A stretch of DNA of 64,000 nucleotides from Flammeovirgaceae bacterium (GTDB taxonomy: Bacteria; Bacteroidota; Bacteroidia; Cytophagales; Cyclobacteriaceae): contig JADJMA010000019.1 of NCBI GenBank assembly GCA_016709845.1, forward strand, positions 32,419 to 96,418, given 5' to 3'. The notes beneath the pieces are model-generated. The model was not told where the DNA came from and did not search any database. It worked only from the letters and a program-made list of their open reading frames with translations. Every line of letters starts with the position of its first letter. The stretch's first letter is position 1. Positions 47,924-57,073 of the stretch are shown in pieces. The position numbers were made by a program, and so were the translations under genes.

Positions 47924-49293
47924 CTAGTTGCTAGTGATGAGCGTAATGATTTCAGAAATGATTTTCTTTTCCTGCTCACCCGTCTTCATGTTTTGATTGT
48001 CAATTGTCCGCTTTTCACTTCCTCAGACCCAATGACTATTACATAGGAATCATTTTCTTATTTGCATAGTCCAATTGCTTTTGAATTTTTACAGGGTCAG
48101 GATAGATTTCAGAGGCGATACCTTTATCCCGCAAGGTTTGTAAAACTCCCAAGCCATAGTTCATACTTTGTTCATCGAAATGACTAATCAATACCGTGGA
48201 TGTTGCGTTGGCTTCCTGTGGGAAAAGTTTTAATTCCTCCATGGCATCGTACAAGCGATCTACACCAAAAGAAATTCCAACGCCCGAAAGTTTTTCTTTG
48301 CTGCCAAAGGCTTGGGTGAGATTATCATACCGACCGCCACCGCTTACGCTACCAATAGCCACGTTATTAATTTTTACTTCAAAGATGCAGCCCGTATAGT
48401 AACTTAATCCGCGGGCTAAAGAAATATCAAATTCAACGTGATCTTTGGTTGTACCATAACCCTTTAGTAAGGTAAATACTTGTTTAAGATCGGCAATTCC
48501 TTTTTGGCCGATAGTCGAATTGGCAAATCGGGTAGTTAGAAATTCTACTTTCTCTTGCGTGGTTCCTTTAAAGTTTAATATTTCAAATAAGGTAGTAAGA
48601 CTTTCATTCGTAAAGCCACGCGTAAGTAATTCTTCTTTCACTTTTTCTTCTCCGATTTTATCGAGCTTGTCGATAGCAACAAACAGCGAAGATTCTTTTT
48701 CATTAGCAGCAACCAACTCAGCTATTCCCGCAAGGATGCCGCGATGATTAATTTTAATCCTATAGTCTTCAATACCTAATGCTTTGAATGCTGATTTAAT
48801 CATTAAGATAATCTCGGCTTCACAGATTAATGAATCGGTGCCCACCACATCGGCATCGCATTGATAAAATTCCCGATACCTTCCTTTCTGTGGTCGATCG
48901 GCTCGCCATACCGGTTGAATCTGATAGCGCTTAAACGGAAGCGTAATCTCGTGCCGGTTCATGACCACATAGCGGGCAAAGGGAACGGTGAGATCATGCG
49001 GAGCCTTTTTCTGAAATATCTGAAGTAATGAGTTTTGAGTCCTTAGTATGGAGTTTGGTTTGATCAACATTCTTTAAGTAATCGCCTGAATTAAGAATCT
49101 TGAAAAGTAATTGATCTCCTTCATCTCCATATTTTCCCGTAAGGGTGCTCAGGTTTTCCATGGCCGGAGTTTCGAGGGGCAGGAAGCCATGCAACTGAAA
49201 TACACTGCGAATTGAATTAAGAATAAATTGGCGCTTGGCCATTACAGCCGGGCCAAAGTCGCGGGTACCTTTAGGTAAAGTTGGTTTTTCCAT
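47924..49293 (-). CDS. hisS: histidine-tRNA ligase, frameshifted at both ends
   Basis: Start ATG at 49293 (MEKPTLPKGTRDFGPAVMAK). The fragment to 48994 shifts near 49010 into ALRYDLTVPFARYVV (48039-49070), and a last shift near 48043 leads through VIVIGSEEVKSGQLTI and EKKIISEIITLITSN to the TAG at 47924. Total about 456 residues. Class II aaRS motifs: PVWRADRPQKGRYREFYQCD (motif 2), LARGLSYYTGCIFEV (HisA region), SGGGRYDNL and GVGISFGVDRL (motif 3). It charges tRNA-His. The 21-base gap to hutH suggests one transcript. Confidence 0.93.
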
Positions 49294-49448
49294 AATAAAA
49301 CAGGGCAATTTAAGGATAAGCCACTAATTCAAGGATTGACCATACCCTTAATACTTGGTAAATATTAGGATTACCCTTCAATTCGTTGATTTTGCAGTCT
49401 AATTCTAAATATTCTGAGAATCTGTGGCAATTAATTACAAAACATGTC

Positions 49449-49456
49449 TATTTTTG
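49449..49456 (+). promoter_or_regulatory. candidate -7 promoter element (TATTTTTG)
   Basis: Exact TAnnTTTG match, 31 bases before the small-protein start at 49480, on the strand opposite to hisS. It implies a leader of about 20 bases. Confidence 0.5.
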
Positions 49457-49479
49457 CACCCTTTAAAAGCTAAAAAGTC

Positions 49480-49635
49480 ATGTCAGTTACCCGTTTAAAA
49501 AGAAAAGGCCGCAAAGATAAAGCTGTTGCAGCTCGTAGAAGAACCTCTTTGAAGATACTAAACTTTAAGCCTGTGGCTAAAACTGTTGATGTCGAGAAGA
49601 TTAAAGAAGAATTTAAGGCCAAGAAGGTCAAATAA
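49480..49635 (+). CDS. small basic conserved protein, 51 aa
   Basis: The sequence reads MSVTRLKRKGRKDKAVAARR, RTSLKILNFKPVAKTVDVEK and IKEEFKAKKVK. It is strongly basic in the first 25 residues, then has a VDVEKIKEEF acidic/amphipathic helix. I recognise the general form (SVTRLKRK...NV[DE]...I) from short hypothetical proteins of Bacteroidota, but know of no function; the basic half suggests RNA, ribosome or DNA contact. It has its own promoter-like element 31 bases upstream and a strong terminator 21 bases after the stop, so it is probably a highly transcribed monocistron. It is short enough for many gene finders to miss. Confidence 0.75.
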   Translation: MSVTRLKRKGRKDKAVAARRRTSLKILNFKPVAKTVDVEKIKEEFKAKKVK

Positions 49636-49655
49636 TATAGTTTAAAACTTATTGG

Positions 49656-49692
49656 ATAGCCAGTGACCAAAAGTCATTGGCTATTTGTTTTT
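49656..49692 (+). terminator. rho-independent terminator after the small basic protein
   Basis: ATAGCCAGTGAC (49656-49667) and GTCATTGGCTAT (49673-49684) form a 12-bp stem with one G-T pair and a CAAAA loop, followed by TTGTTTTTAG. The stem is 21 bases after the stop. Confidence 0.88.
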
Positions 49693-49755
49693 AGCCTAAT
49701 TGATAAGATTTCATTAATTTTAATTATGAGTCTTTTGGAAACACTATTACCTTGA

Positions 49756-49865
49756 GCCGGGGGGAGGGGGGCGCGGGGGACGGGGGGGGGGGGGGGGGGG
49801 CGCGGGGGGTGGGGGAGGGGGGCGGGGGGGGGCCCCGCGGGGGGGGGGGGGGGGGGGGGGGGGGC
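49756..49865. other. G-only low-complexity block (likely sequencing or assembly artefact)
   Basis: About 110 bases consisting almost only of G on the + strand with few C, A or T. No gene can be read. It follows ATGAGTCTTTTGGAAACACT (49726 onward), which could be the start of an interrupted gene, and ends 21 bases before the stop of the phosphoesterase at 49887. Such blocks arise when a dark-signal base is called G; a true G-quadruplex-forming tract is the other reading. Confidence 0.7.
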
Positions 49866-49886
49866 CTTTCCCGCTCTTAAAATATC

Positions 49887-50393
49887 CTAACTAATTGCCC
49901 CCCGCTTCCCCAATTCAATCACCTCCAGATTTTTAATTTCCTTCCCTACTATCTCAAACCGCATAATGGTTTTGATGGGGTGGAAGCCATGATTGCCCGC
50001 TGCACCTGGATTTAAATACAACATGTTTCCGTAGGCGGGGTCCTTCTTAACTCGTAGAATATGCGAATGACCACAGATAAAAATATCGGGCACTTTTGAT
50101 TTTAAGATTTTCTTTACTCTCGGATTGTAGTTTGGGGGTGCGCCACCAATGTGTGTCATCCAGATTGTCATCTCTTCGCACGTGAACCAAACATCTTCGG
50201 GGTAACGAGCTTGCATCTCACGATCATCGATGTTGCCATAAACAGCTCGCACGGGTTTAAACTTTTCTAATGTATCTGCTACTGCCCGATCGCCAATATC
50301 ACCCGCATGCCAAATCTCATCGCACGCTTTAAAGTGTTCTAAGATTTTTGGATCGAGGTAACTATGGGTATCGGAAAGAAGGCCAATCTTCAT
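49887..50393 (-). CDS. YfcE-type metallophosphoesterase
   Basis: Open 168-residue calcineurin-like phosphoesterase. The metal motifs are LLSDTHSYLD (D.H), HAGDIGD (GD), GNIDDRE (GN[HD]), THIGG and FICGHSHILR (GH.H). The size matches the MJ0936/YfcE group of Mn2+-dependent phosphodiesterases. The physiological substrate is unknown. No partner gene; it is followed by the G-only block. Confidence 0.9.
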   Translation of the reverse strand: MKIGLLSDTHSYLDPKILEHFKACDEIWHAGDIGDRAVADTLEKFKPVRAVYGNIDDREMQARYPEDVWFTCEEMTIWMTHIGGAPPNYNPRVKKILKSKVPDIFICGHSHILRVKKDPAYGNMLYLNPGAAGNHGFHPIKTIMRFEIVGKEIKNLEVIELGKRGAIS

Positions 50394-50446
50394 ACGTGAA
50401 AATTAATTCTTATCTGAATAACTAACCTGCTCTCTGAATAAAAACA

Positions 50447-50582
50447 TGTCAGCCTGAGCCTGCCTACACGAAGCGTTTCGCGTAGTGAAGCTTCGGCAAA
50501 GGCAGGCTTGTCGAAGGCGATTCGAGGTTAAATACCGGTTTCGACAACCCGATAGGGTCGAGTGTCTGTGTTTTTGAGATGG
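50447..50582. repeat. intergenic palindromic repeat, copy 2, with a nested mini-element
   Basis: Begins TGTCAGCCTGAGC like the copy at 6632, resumes with TTGTCGAAGGC, and shares ACCGGTTTCGA, CCCGATAG and the T-rich end. Between GAGC and TTGTCG lies a 47-bp insertion (50459-50506) bounded by CCTGCCT and AGGCAGG and holding a smaller hairpin, CTACACGAA with TTTCGCGTAG. It sits between the phosphoesterase start and the M14 peptidase stop. Confidence 0.75.
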
Positions 50583-50585
50583 CTT

Positions 50586-53026
50586 CTAGTTACCCAAATG
50601 ATTCCAGTTGATTAACACATTCCAAACTAATGGTGCATCATGATGATTTAAGTACCGGTGCAAAGGATCAAAGGTGAATGCAATAATTCTGCCTGAGCCT
50701 TGTGGTACATTGAAGATACCTCCATGCCCAATAATGGTTTGCTCATTTCTTACCATCCCCGAAAGCACGTACGGTGGATCTTTCTTTTCATCCTTTTTCT
50801 CTTTCGTTAATTTTTTATCGGGCATACCCATAATAGGGCCTGTGTATTCCACTTCATCTTTAAGTGGTTTAGTACCGTACTGCATCACCATCATCTCACG
50901 ATTGAATTTCTCAACCTGATACAACGGGCCATTGCCTCGGAATACATAAAACAACTCCGGGTAACCATATAGCAAAGGGCTATTCGATTTTCTTGCCTTT
51001 ACTTGCACGAATGAACCTGGGTGAAAAAGTCCTTGGGCTTGAAACGGTTCGAGTTCACGGGCTATTCCCGTTTCCGCAGCCATCTTGGTTGAATTGTCGA
51101 GCGTAACTAAAACACCACCACCATCAACAAATAATTGCAATTGATGCATGCCGTCCAGCCCGGGTCCGCCCGTCATGTCGTTAGTAGCATCGGGTGTTCC
51201 GTCGAAGGATATTCAGCCGTTTTCGTAAAAGGCATCGGGCCAAACTTAGCATCCACACCATAAATGAAATCACTCACACCACCGCGCATGCGAGGTACGA
51301 GGATCACATCAAATTTATTTCTTAGCTGGCCGGCTTTTAAATCATCCTTGTCAATGGAGGTATAGGGAATTCCCCGCTGCTCAAAAGTAAATCTCGACCA
51401 ACCTTCATCTTGTGTACTGAACCAACTATGATAGATCGCCACACGGGGCAACACGACTTCATGTTGTTTTCCGGATGGTGTTGTAGAAGCAGCAATAAGA
51501 TCCAAACCAAACTGACTTCCAATCTGGTCGGCCTGTGTTTTCGTAATCTCTTTAAAGACAACCGATCCCGGTGAAAGTGTATCGCTGTTAATTATTTGTT
51601 GTTCATCAATCACCACCACCTTGGCTTTCTTGTTTTGTGATTTAATCCAATACAGGGCCGGTAACACCGTGTTCTGTGCTTTGTATTTTAAAATGTAATT
51701 GGCTCCACTTCCAGCTACTTCGCCCACATACTTAACATCTTGTGTAAGCATCGTCAAGTCGCTTACAGCATACTTCAAGCTATCTAGGATTTTTACATCC
51801 ACACCATAATTCAAGCCTAATGTCCAGCCGATGTCATCGTACGGTGGAAACTTGGCTTCCTTCGGATAATTTTGTTTTGTTAAAAGTGTTACCGCAAGAT
51901 CGCGATAGGGTTGATCGAGTAGGATCACATATTCTCCTGCCTTAGCTTGATGAATTTCTAGTCCTTGTAAACGCAATTGATTAACCAGGTAAGCGGCCAT
52001 AGCCGGGTCGTTCTGTTTCTTTGAAATAACAAATGCTTTGATCGACTCATTTTTCCCCGGGTGATATTATTCACACCTTTCTGATAAAAGTTTCTTAATA
52101 AAAGTTTACTGTTATCAGCGGTGTGGAGTTAACGATGCCAACACACCGGCCTCCATGTAGTTTGTATTATTCCGTAGGACCAATTCACTAATTCCGTTGG
52201 GGGAGCCGGGCGGTACCATTCTCTGCTGGTGGCAGGATCGCCTGCGTATTTATCATTGGATAAATCGCGGAGATAGGTATTGATACCTGAATACCATCCC
52301 GGTTGTTGTCATGAAACACATACTTGCCCCAATAAGGTGTACTGCGCATAAAGCCATCATCATATTCTTTTCGTGCTTTGGTGTAGCGATAGTACCAATC
52401 CACCTGCTTGTCGCGACCATCAGGCTCAGAGGCAGGATTAATGAGGATGATCACATTGTTACGGATATTTTTATCTGATCGGACTGACCCGTAACAAGAC
52501 GGTAGGCGAGTTCCATTAACATTTCGGGCGAACCCATTTCGGTAGAGTGCAGGCCACCGTTCAGATAGAAGATGGGCTTACTATCAGCAATGATCTTATC
52601 GGCTTCTGTGCTTGTTACTTTACGTGGATCGGCCAGTTTAGTGAGTTGCGCTTTATAATGATCAAGGCGCTTTATAGATTCTTCACTGGCAATAATCACA
52701 AGATTAATCGGTCGTCCTTCTTCAGAGATTCCTAATTGCTGAACTTTTATTAGTGAGGAGGCCTTGGCAAGCTCCTGGTAGTAAGCATAGATTTCAGCCG
52801 TTCTGTGCATAACCCCTGGGGTGCCGATAATCTGCCCAAAATATTTTCGTGGCGAAGGTACTTTTGGATCATCAGGAAGATTTAAAACCGATGCCGGCAA
52901 GAAGCGGGGATCGGTAGTATATTCTTTTATTTTTTTATTGTACTCTTCATCTATTTGCTGGGCAGATAGGTACGGAGCACTAACCAGGAGTAGGAGTAGA
53001 GAATAAAGCCAAACACGCTTTTGCAT
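50586..53026 (-). CDS. M14-family zinc carboxypeptidase, exported, frameshifted
   Basis: Fragments 53062-52451, 52454-52188, 52000-51173 and 51176-50586 join into about 813 residues. I start at the ATG at 53026 (MQKRVWLYSLLLLLVSAPYL, a signal peptide). The zinc-binding HSTE (160-163) is in FYLNGGLHSTEMGSPEMLM; the NPASEPDGRD loop and the PYWGKYVFHDNNRDG block follow, as in the large M14 peptidases of Bacteroidota. The C-terminal 400 residues are a glutamine-amidotransferase-like fold (GGPGLDGMHQLQLFVDGGGV). It removes C-terminal residues from peptides in the periplasm. Breaks near 52455, 52190-52000 and 51175. Confidence 0.85.
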
Positions 53027-53201
53027 AAGAGTTTGTTTAAGTGATTGCCGAAAGTAACTCAATTAAATCCTGATTATTACCAAGACCTGACAAACGGTTT
53101 CCTTTGGTGATTATCTGTTTCAATGGAACAATTTCAATGCGAACAAAAAAAAGTCAGTCTGGAATTCCAGACTGACTTGAAAAATAGTGATGTTTTGAAT
53201 T

Positions 53202-54580
53202 TTAATAGTTGGATTCCTGCGACATGCTTCGCCAATCTCTGCTTGATCTCCTTGCAGGAGCGGAAGATGATGTTGCTGGCTTTGAATTATTCGATTTGTG
53301 GGAATGACCAGACTTGTGCGCGTTAGTTGACTTGTGTGCGTTCGAGGATTTGAACGAACCTCCAGTATCCGGGCGTTTAAATCCTTGTCTGCGTCCCTGC
53401 TGTTGTGGCTTAGGCGCTACCACCGGACTGTTCATAGCGGATTGACTTAGGGATAGGGATTATCCTGTGCAAGAGGCACTGATTTTCCAATCAACTTCTG
53501 AATATCTTTTAGATACGCTCTTTCTTCTGCATCGCAAAAAGAAATCGAAATTCCGCTGGCTCCGGCCCGACCTGTACGACCAATGCGGTGCACGTACGTT
53601 TCAGGAATGTTCGGCAACTCGTAGTTCACCACGTGTGATAGTTCATCGATATCAATTCCGCGAGCGGCAATATCCGTAGCAACCAATACGCGGGTTTCTT
53701 GTGCTTTAAAATTACTTAATGCACGCTGTCTTGCGTTTTGAGATTTATTTCCGTGAATGGCTTCTGCCATGATTCCCGCACGATTCAAATCTTTGGCAAC
53801 GCGATCAGCACCATGTTTGGTACGGGTAAAAACAAGTGCCGTATTGATGGAATCATCTTTTAACAGATGGAGGAGAAGCAACCGCTTGTTATTCTTATCT
53901 ACAAAATAGATTTCTTGTTTCACCGTATTGGCTGTAGAAGAAGCCGGTGTTACCTCAACACGTACAGGGTTGGTTAAAATGGTAGCAGCCAGTTTTGAAA
54001 TTTCTTCAGGCATAGTGGCCGAGAAGAAAATCGTTTGGCGCTTAGCAGGTATTTTAGTGATGATCTTTTTCACATCATGAATAAAACCCATGTCTAACAT
54101 ACGGTCAGCTTCATCTAATACAAACGTCTTCAATTGATCTAAACGCACATAGCGTTGATCCATTAAGTCAAGTAAGCGACCTGGTGTGGCAATAAGAATA
54201 TCAACTCCCGCACGCAAGGCATCGGTTTGAGACCGCTGGGGTACACCGCCAAAAATTACCGTGTGCTTAATGCGTAGAAGTTTTCCATAAGCCGCAAAAC
54301 TTTCACCAATCTGTATGGCTAGTTCGCGCGTTGGCGTTAAGATCAAAACTTTTATACCGGGAGCGGCTTTTTTATAAAGCTCATCCTGATGAAGTAGTTG
54401 AAGAATAGGAATGGCAAAAGCTGCCGTTTTTCCAGTACCTGTTTGGGCACATCCCAACAGATCTCTTCGTTCCAGTAATACGGGTATAGATTGTTCTTGA
54501 ATGGGAGTGGGTTTTGTATAACCTTCCGCTGAGAGAGCCTTTAATATAGGCTCAATTAAATTTAATTTTTCGAATGACAT
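53202..54580 (-). CDS. rhlE: RhlE-like DEAD-box RNA helicase with basic Ser/His/Asn tail, one frameshift
   Basis: The helicase core (54580-53447) has F at the Q motif (FEKLNL), TPIQEQSIP, AQTGTGKT (45-52), TPTRELAIQ, DEAD (156-159), SAT (187-189), ATDIAARGIDI and HRIGRTGRAG. It continues after a break near 53445 into MNSPVVAPKPQQQGRRQGFK and a tail with imperfect tandem NAHKS units (SNAHKSTNAHKSGHSHKS). Total about 457 residues. RhlE-type helicases remodel ribosomal or mRNA structures, often in the cold. Its leader is structured (next entry). Confidence 0.88.
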
Positions 54581-54596
54581 TTTTTAATTGTAGTGA

Positions 54597-54682
54597 TACA
54601 CGGAGTCCGTGTACTCGTTTTAGTTTGACGCCTCTTGGCTCGAATCCGCCTTGAGCGGCTACGCAGAAAGTGCTTTTCTGCG
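54597..54682 (-). promoter_or_regulatory. three-hairpin leader of rhlE
   Basis: Within the about 115 bases before the rhlE start: a perfect 17-base palindrome, TACACGGAGTCCGTGTA (54597-54613); a small stem, CCGC with GCGG (54646-54658); and a perfect 8-bp stem, CGCAGAAA with TTTCTGCG (54662-54682). The first lies only 16 bases from the start codon, so it would cover the initiation region. No peptide frame was seen. Confidence 0.6.
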
Positions 54683-54703
54683 GGAATTTGGAGGAGTGAT
54701 GCG

Positions 54704-54711
54704 CAAAGGTA
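54704..54711 (-). promoter_or_regulatory. candidate rhlE promoter -7 element (TACCTTTG)
   Basis: Minus-strand TACCTTTG fits TAnnTTTG exactly. A TTG lies 23 bases farther upstream, within the usual -33 spacing range. The implied transcript begins near 54697 and contains all three hairpins. Confidence 0.55.
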
Positions 54712-54795
54712 ACGAATTAATTTAACAGTGACATCAATAACGCGATGCCGCGAGTCTTAATATATCACCCAAAGAAATTTTGTGTTTAATGATTA

Positions 54796-55659
54796 TTAAA
54801 AGTCCTTGCCGGTGTCTTCCACATCGCGCGGATTATGGAATACAAGAATGGGTATTTTTGTATAGAGAGAAATCTTTTTTGTTAAGCTGGGGTTATAAAA
54901 TTTTTCAAAGAAGTTTCTTCGATGGGTGGCCAGGGCCAAAAGATCGATCGTTAATTCTTGAATGATGGATTCCAGACCCATGCTAACATTATGATCGTTC
55001 ACTATCTTTTGAGAGATTCGTGCGTAACCAGTTACCAGTTTTACTTCTGCTACGAACTTCTCCATGGAAGAATTGTTCGCATCATTCTCAGGCGTGGTGT
55101 CGATATGGGTAATAATAATTTCTGATTTAAAGGCATTAACCAGTGGCATTAATTTTAAGATTCCTTTAATATCATCGTAAGAAAAATTGGTCGCAAATAG
55201 GATACGTTCAGCTACTTTAAAAGTACAACCGGCTGGAATGCAAAGTACCGGGCAATGCGATTTTTCGATTACAGAAGCAGTATTACTTCCAAAAAGTGTA
55301 CGAGTTAAATTGCTGGCTCCCAGCGTTCCCATAATAATAAGATCGATCGCTGACGCTTTGGCAGTTGCTAAAATTTCTTTAACTGCTTCACCCACGGCAA
55401 CTTCCGTTTTGCAGCTAACGCCTGGGTATTCAGTCTCTAATGTGTTTTTCAAGACTTCCAGTTTAATTGACGCGTCTTTCTTAGCATCTATAATTTCATC
55501 TTCAATGAGCGCACGAATAACATTGTTGGGAGAAACCGAGGGGGTATAAACATGAAGTAAGGTAATTGTTGCTCCGGCCAGACGGGAAATCTCGGCTGCG
55601 TACTCCAACGCATTATTTGCGTTAGTAGAAAAATCGGTAGGGATCAAAATTCTTTTCAT
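54796..55659 (-). CDS. tandem universal stress protein
   Basis: Open 287 residues comprising two USP domains. The first has RILIPTDFSTNANNALEYAA and the ATP-binding pattern G-2x-G-9x-G-S seen in MGTLGASNLTRTLFGSNT. The second begins RILFATNFSYDDIKGILKLM and has lost the G-rich loop, so only the first is expected to bind ATP. It is cytoplasmic; tandem USP proteins respond to starvation and redox stress. It is monocistronic by spacing. Confidence 0.88.
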   Translation of the reverse strand: MKRILIPTDFSTNANNALEYAAEISRLAGATITLLHVYTPSVSPNNVIRALIEDEIIDAKKDASIKLEVLKNTLETEYPGVSCKTEVAVGEAVKEILATAKASAIDLIIMGTLGASNLTRTLFGSNTASVIEKSHCPVLCIPAGCTFKVAERILFATNFSYDDIKGILKLMPLVNAFKSEIIITHIDTTPENDANNSSMEKFVAEVKLVTGYARISQKIVNDHNVSMGLESIIQELTIDLLALATHRRNFFEKFYNPSLTKKISLYTKIPILVFHNPRDVEDTGKDF

Positions 55660-55868
55660 GGGTAGAAAATTTATACTGCTGAAAGATGCAACTAGATTTT
55701 TAATAGAACAATGATGGATGTCATGAATTCAAAAAAACCTAAATCAGTGAAAGTCAGATCAAATTCTTATTTCATTTAGCAGAGAGTCCTTTCTCCATGC
55801 GAAGGATCACTTACTGAGATAAGATTTTTTTAGGCGCGCTCAGACTTTTCCCAAACTGCTGATTGTTT

Positions 55869-56996
55869 TTACAGAAGTAGACGACCCAACCCTGCAAAAA
55901 CGGAAAGATTCATCATGCAAAAATAGTAAGGCACAAAAAAGCCCTTAACATTAATTTTACGCTCCCGCATGAGGTGCCCCATTAAGGCAAGGAGATAGAA
56001 AAATAACTGAGCATATAACGCTACCTGATAGAAAGGCGAAAGGCTGTATAGAATAATGTTCGAAACTAAAACCAGCAGCAAGGCGAGGGGTGTCAACGTC
56101 CATCGCAATACCCGGTGCGATACATATTGCCAGGTGATGATTCCGTAACGAAACGGATTAAGAAGTTCGGGCATGCGTAGGATAGCTTGAATTCCCCCGG
56201 CTGAGATTCTCACTTTTCTTTTCCATTCATCCTGGATAGTAGCGGAGGCGGTTTCCATCGCGTAGGCATCGGGTTCATACACGAATCGATATCCCTGACT
56301 AACTATTTTCATGGAGGTAACAAAGTCTTCAATGATTGTATCGGGTTCGGGTGTGTGGTACAACGATGTGCGCACAGCAAAGAGTTCACCAGCCGCGCCA
56401 ATAGAGGTAGAGAGCTGCGAATCCAATTTCTTTAAAGCAGACTCATATTTCCAATAAATACCTTCACCGGCCCCCGAAGCATTATCGGCTTCATTGACCA
56501 TTATTTTTTTCTCGCCCGAAACGCCCCCCACTTGATCATCTTGAAAATGCCTGACAATATTTTTTATGGAAGAAAAATTGAGAGTCGTGTTTGCATCGGA
56601 GAAAATGACAATTGGACTATCAACTAATTTTATTACCCGATTCACCGCGTGAATTTTCCTAATCTTTCTGGAGTGAAAAGTTTTAACGGAAGAATATCCT
56701 TGGGCGATTTCAAGAGTTCTATCCGTTGAACCATCGGTGACGATGCAAATTTTTAACTTTTCAGTTGGGTAATCAAGGCCGAGCGAATTTTCAATTTTAG
56801 AGGCAATAAACCGTTCTTCGTTATAGGCAGCGATTAAAAGAGTTACGATGGGCAGCTCGCTATCTGCTTGTATGGGAGGTGTTTTTACCTTGCCCTTAAG
56901 TTTTGAAAAAATGTAAATTATCACCCCATATCCTACATAGGTGTAAACAATCAGGGCTAACCCAATCCAAAATGTGTATAAACTTATCTCAATCAC
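55869..56996 (-). CDS. membrane glycosyltransferase family 2, C-terminus cut by an in-frame TAA
   Basis: The N-terminal helix (residues 4-30), VTLLIAAYNEERFIASKIEN, LKICIVTDGSTDRTLE, VIFSDANTTLN (D.D-like), AAGELFAVR, IIEDFVTSMKIVSQGY (ED) and QDEWKRKVRISAGGIQAI (Q..RW-like) mark a processive GT2, with 3-4 helices at the C-terminus. The open frame ends LGRLLL at TAA (55869-55871), but the same frame continues KQSAVWEKSERA to another TAA at 55830. That tail is usual in this family, so the first stop is either a base error or a nonsense change. Confidence 0.85.
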   Translation of the reverse strand: MIEISLYTFWIGLALIVYTYVGYGVIIYIFSKLKGKVKTPPIQADSELPIVTLLIAAYNEERFIASKIENSLGLDYPTEKLKICIVTDGSTDRTLEIAQGYSSVKTFHSRKIRKIHAVNRVIKLVDSPIVIFSDANTTLNFSSIKNIVRHFQDDQVGGVSGEKKIMVNEADNASGAGEGIYWKYESALKKLDSQLSTSIGAAGELFAVRTSLYHTPEPDTIIEDFVTSMKIVSQGYRFVYEPDAYAMETASATIQDEWKRKVRISAGGIQAILRMPELLNPFRYGIITWQYVSHRVLRWTLTPLALLLVLVSNIILYSLSPFYQVALYAQLFFYLLALMGHLMRERKINVKGFFVPYYFCMMNLSVFAGLGRLLL

Positions 56997-57073
56997 TGTT
57001 TTTGAGCCAATTAAGGCGTGAAACTACGAGTTACAATTAAAATTCTGGACGGATATACTCAAGTTCTTTATGC

